Part shown: positions 61,847 through 64,000 of the stretch, piece after piece
How the letters are laid out: each line of letters begins with the position of its first letter
Numbering within the stretch: position 1 is the first letter of the stretch
NCBI GenBank assembly: GCA_934757825.1
Contig: CAKVLP010000001.1
Location: 186,001 to 250,000, forward strand
Direction of reading: 5' to 3'
Length of the DNA: 64,000 nucleotides
Origin: an uncultured Clostridia bacterium
GTDB taxonomy: Bacteria; Bacillota; Clostridia; Christensenellales; UBA1242
Made by a program: the position numbers and the translations under genes
The notes under the pieces: generated by a model
Databases searched by the model: none
Seen by the model: only the letters and a program-made list of their open reading frames with translations
What the model was told of the DNA's origin: nothing

Positions 61847-62390
61847 CTTCCACCAATATTTTAGTAAGCGTATCCAAAAATTCTTGTTTGGATATCGACT
61901 TATCTTCCTTTAATTTTTTAAGTTCTTCTATTTTTTGCTTTAACCTAATCGGATATTCATCGTTCTCGTGCTTTTCAAAAGCATCGGGTTGATTTTTATC
62001 CACCACAAGCGCAACTAGCCCCAAAATCGAAGCAATAACCGATGTGAAAATTAACAAGTTGACACTTGAAAGAATTGCAATCCACTTTCGCATAGTAAGC
62101 GGTTCGGTGCCAAGTTTCGATTGGTCTATGTATATTAGCCCAGACACCGAGTTTAGGATAATTGAAAACCCCAAATACAAAAATATAAATATGATAATCA
62201 TCATCATAAGTTTTTCGCCCGCCTGAGGATTGTAGGAATACAGTGGCGACCTAAAAACTGCAACCCTCAAAGAAGAGTCGATTACGTCAAGAGATGTGGA
62301 CACAATTACAAGCAGTAGCGCACTCACAACGCTCTTAACAATCTGCATTATTCCCGCCACCAAAAGCAGGGTGTTTCTGTTGTTTTTCAT
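61839..62390 (-). CDS. Membrane protein with C-terminal SHOCT-like motif (paralog)
   Basis: The 183-residue protein has four hydrophobic helices in residues 7-130 and a tail KQKIEELKKLKEDKSISKQEFLDTLTKILVE that resembles the SHOCT-like tail of the next gene. Shared layout and overlap indicate co-translation and likely a hetero-oligomer (inference). Confidence 0.72.
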   Translation of the reverse strand: MKNNRNTLLLVAGIMQIVKSVVSALLLVIVSTSLDVIDSSLRVAVFRSPLYSYNPQAGEKLMMMIIIFIFLYLGFSIILNSVSGLIYIDQSKLGTEPLTMRKWIAILSSVNLLIFTSVIASILGLVALVVDKNQPDAFEKHENDEYPIRLKQKIEELKKLKEDKSISKQEFLDTLTKILVEDE

Positions 62391-62437
62391 TTGTATTTCT
62401 CCAAAAATATACTAGCACAGTTTTGTTAAAACTCAAA

Positions 62438-62755
62438 CTAAAACCGACTAGAATAATTTTTAACGATTTTTAAAATCTCATCAAAGTTGTCATCTTCGGC
62501 GGATTTGTTTTTACATATTTTCCCGCATTTTTGACACTTATGGACAATAACATACCCCTTTTTGCCACTAACCTCTACGTTTATTGGCACCAACAGCCCT
62601 TTGCACGGATTTTGTCTATCGCCGGGCATAATGTCAACGTGAAGGGAATGCAAGCAATATGGGCAGTGATTGCGAGAAGTATATTTAAGAGGGCTTACTT
62701 CTTTGCCACAGTTTGCGCAGATAAATCCGGAGTCGTTTTTCGTAAAGTTTTTCAT
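62438..62755 (-). CDS. RNHCP domain protein
   Basis: The 105-residue small zinc-ribbon protein has FICANCGKEV at residues 11-20, the signature SRNHCPYCLHSLHVDIMPGDR at about 27-47 and HKCQKCGKI near 72. Four Cys-x-x-Cys pairs can bind two zinc ions. RNHCP proteins are conserved but of unknown function, possibly RNA-related. It overlaps radC by 4 nt. Confidence 0.92.
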   Translation of the reverse strand: MKNFTKNDSGFICANCGKEVSPLKYTSRNHCPYCLHSLHVDIMPGDRQNPCKGLLVPINVEVSGKKGYVIVHKCQKCGKICKNKSAEDDNFDEILKIVKNYSSRF

Positions 62756-63519
62756 CTCTCATCTCCGTATTTCGCTCCGCCCTGAGCAATCTGAGAACCG
62801 CTTATTCCAAGTACTGCGCACGCTTCATCTTTGTACGATTGAAGCAGTCCCTCGTGATGATAACTAAACACTCCATCGGTACCGACAATTAAATGATCCA
62901 AAAAGTTAATATTTCCAACAGCCAGACCAAACACAAGTGCCTTTGTGAATTTGTTATCTTCTGCCGATGGCACGCTAGGACCAGTTGGATGATTATGTGC
63001 CATAATAAAATTAGAAACCTTATGTTTATAAAGTTCGTCCATCATTATTCTGACGGTCACGTTTGCTTGGTTTATGCCTCCGACCGAAACGCGTTTGGAA
63101 AGCACAACCTTGTTGTTGCCGTCCATTCCAATCATATATACTTCTTCGTGGTTTAAGTTGCTAAGCAATGGCAAAATAAATTGTTTTGCCGAGCCCATAT
63201 CTTTAATAACCTCAATCGGTTTTTTGCGACGTTTTTGATAGTAGATATAAAAACTTCTAAACTCGCTTAGAAAATGTGAAACAACCTCTCCTACGCCCTT
63301 GACCTGTTTTAGCGAATTAACATCAGCCTCCAACGCGCCCGCAAAACTACCGAACTTATTTATAAGTTGATGAGCAAGCTCGTTTGTGTCCTTTTGAGGT
63401 AAAACAAATGTTAACAAATATTCCAAAACTTGGTGCTCGTGCAAAGATTCAAGTCCACTCTCTTGCACTTGTTTTCTTAGTCTTTCGCGATGACCATAAT
63501 GTAGATGCTTTTGCTCCAC
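62752..63519 (-). CDS. radC: RadC family JAB/MPN-domain protein
   Basis: The 255-residue protein has an N-terminal helix-hairpin-helix-like region (about residues 25-85, LKQVKGVGEVVSHF) and a C-terminal JAMM metalloprotease-like domain. The metal motif is AHNHPTGPSVPSAED, with His175, His177 and Asp188. RadC was once thought to act in DNA repair, but that is doubtful; its reaction is unknown. It is divergent from the third degV gene. Confidence 0.93.
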   Translation of the reverse strand: MEQKHLHYGHRERLRKQVQESGLESLHEHQVLEYLLTFVLPQKDTNELAHQLINKFGSFAGALEADVNSLKQVKGVGEVVSHFLSEFRSFYIYYQKRRKKPIEVIKDMGSAKQFILPLLSNLNHEEVYMIGMDGNNKVVLSKRVSVGGINQANVTVRIMMDELYKHKVSNFIMAHNHPTGPSVPSAEDNKFTKALVFGLAVGNINFLDHLIVGTDGVFSYHHEGLLQSYKDEACAVLGISGSQIAQGGAKYGDER

Positions 63520-63593
63520 GATTTTAAAAAACTCCTTTACCTGAAATATTTTACAATAAAATTACTTTTTTAGCAACATATACGCCATAAAAG

Positions 63594-63622
63594 TTGACAC
63601 TTAACACCCTATTTTATATAAT
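63594..63622 (+). promoter_or_regulatory. Perfect consensus promoter of the third degV gene
   Basis: TTGACA (63594-63599) and TATAAT (63617-63622) are spaced by 17 nt. Confidence 0.9.
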
Positions 63623-63653
63623 TGGTTTAGTAAAAATTAGGAGAATTTTTAAT

Positions 63654-64000
63654 ATGGCAGTAAGAATAGCATGTGATAGTTCTGCCGATTTAGGCAAGGA
63701 ATTTTACGAAAAACATAATGTTGGTGTTATGCCCTACATAATAGTTTTGGGCGACAAAAACTACACCGACGGCGAGACAATCTCGGTTGAAGAAATTTTT
63801 GATTACGTAGACAAAACAAAACAACTCCCCAAAACAGCCGCTTTAAACGAATATATGTTTAGAGACTTTTTTGAGAAGCATTATAACGACGAGGGATTGG
63901 TGTATTTTAACCTATCGAGCAAAATCACATCAACCTACGAAAACGCAACAGCTGCAAGCAAGCACTTTGAAAAAGTGCATGTTGTGGATTCTCTATCGCT
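63654..64000 (+). CDS. DegV family protein (third copy), truncated by window edge
   Basis: The first 115 residues are present. IACDSSADLGKEF, PKTAALNE near residue 60 and YFNLSSKITSTYENATAA near 84-101 are the DegV marks for the fatty-acid-binding N-terminal domain. AGGAG lies about 10 nt before the ATG. It differs from the other two copies, so it is not a recent duplication. The C-terminal domain lies beyond the window. Confidence 0.88.
   Translation, partial: MAVRIACDSSADLGKEFYEKHNVGVMPYIIVLGDKNYTDGETISVEEIFDYVDKTKQLPKTAALNEYMFRDFFEKHYNDEGLVYFNLSSKITSTYENATAASKHFEKVHVVDSLS

Overview
The window is low-GC DNA from an endospore-forming member of the Firmicutes, most likely an uncultured Clostridia-type gut lineage. 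The sporulation evidence is a gerA-type germination operon, spoVG, whiA, yabP, yabQ, divIC and spoIIE. Other support comes from Gram-positive type promoters (TTGACA-17-TATAAT), intrinsic terminators between most transcription units, AGGAGG-like ribosome binding sites, and surface proteins built from InlB/Flg_new and GLUG repeats. The lineage is inferred from gene content; no species can be named. Most genes lie on the minus strand.

Layout. 1-6696: a giant repeat-built surface protein that runs off the left edge. 6784-10566: gerAA-gerAB-gerAC operon. 10722-11327: small basic unknown. 11471-18216: an apparent minus-strand operon of four paralogous single-pass exported proteins (TasA/camelysin-like topology), ending in a transglutaminase-like lipoprotein. 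18422-20590: MFS transporter plus DegV, preceded by a leader that looks like a transcription attenuator. 20864-28293: hexapeptide-like protein, tmk, whiA, nucleoside phosphorylase, PHP phosphatase, murB, uvrC. 28402-30295: unknown helical protein, ArsR regulator and a divergent tiny Cys-rich ORF. 30331-34286: prfA, prmC, rpmE, murC, spoVG. 34589-39199: GLUG surface protein and a CNNM/CorC membrane protein. 39487-41864: a DnaD-like protein and a DnaI-like helicase loader. 42101-45227: asnS and aspS. 45451-50610: SDR enzyme, a DnaA-box cluster, VanW protein, cca, second DegV. 50810-56382: XRE membrane regulator, tilS, spoIIE and yabP-yabQ-divIC. 56485-56966: three tRNAs. 57106-64000: GNAT-like, GDPD, a secreted membrane protein, cytidine deaminase, E2-like acyltransferase, a SHOCT-like membrane pair, RNHCP, radC and a third DegV cut by the right edge.

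The housekeeping part covers cell wall precursors (murB, murC), translation (prfA, prmC, rpmE, aspS, asnS, cca, tilS, tRNAs) and replication or repair (dnaD/dnaI-like, uvrC, radC, tmk). The group yabP-yabQ-divIC/spoIIE/tilS follows the order known from Bacillus and Clostridia. The most interesting items are the four-gene exported paralog family, the cluster of six DnaA boxes at 46317-46693 far from any dnaA gene, the leader upstream of the MFS gene, several genes whose promoter geometry predicts leaderless mRNA, the DnaD-like protein with about four tandem C-terminal-type domains, and an initiator tRNA with an extra T-arm base. No IS element, prophage or CRISPR array was seen.
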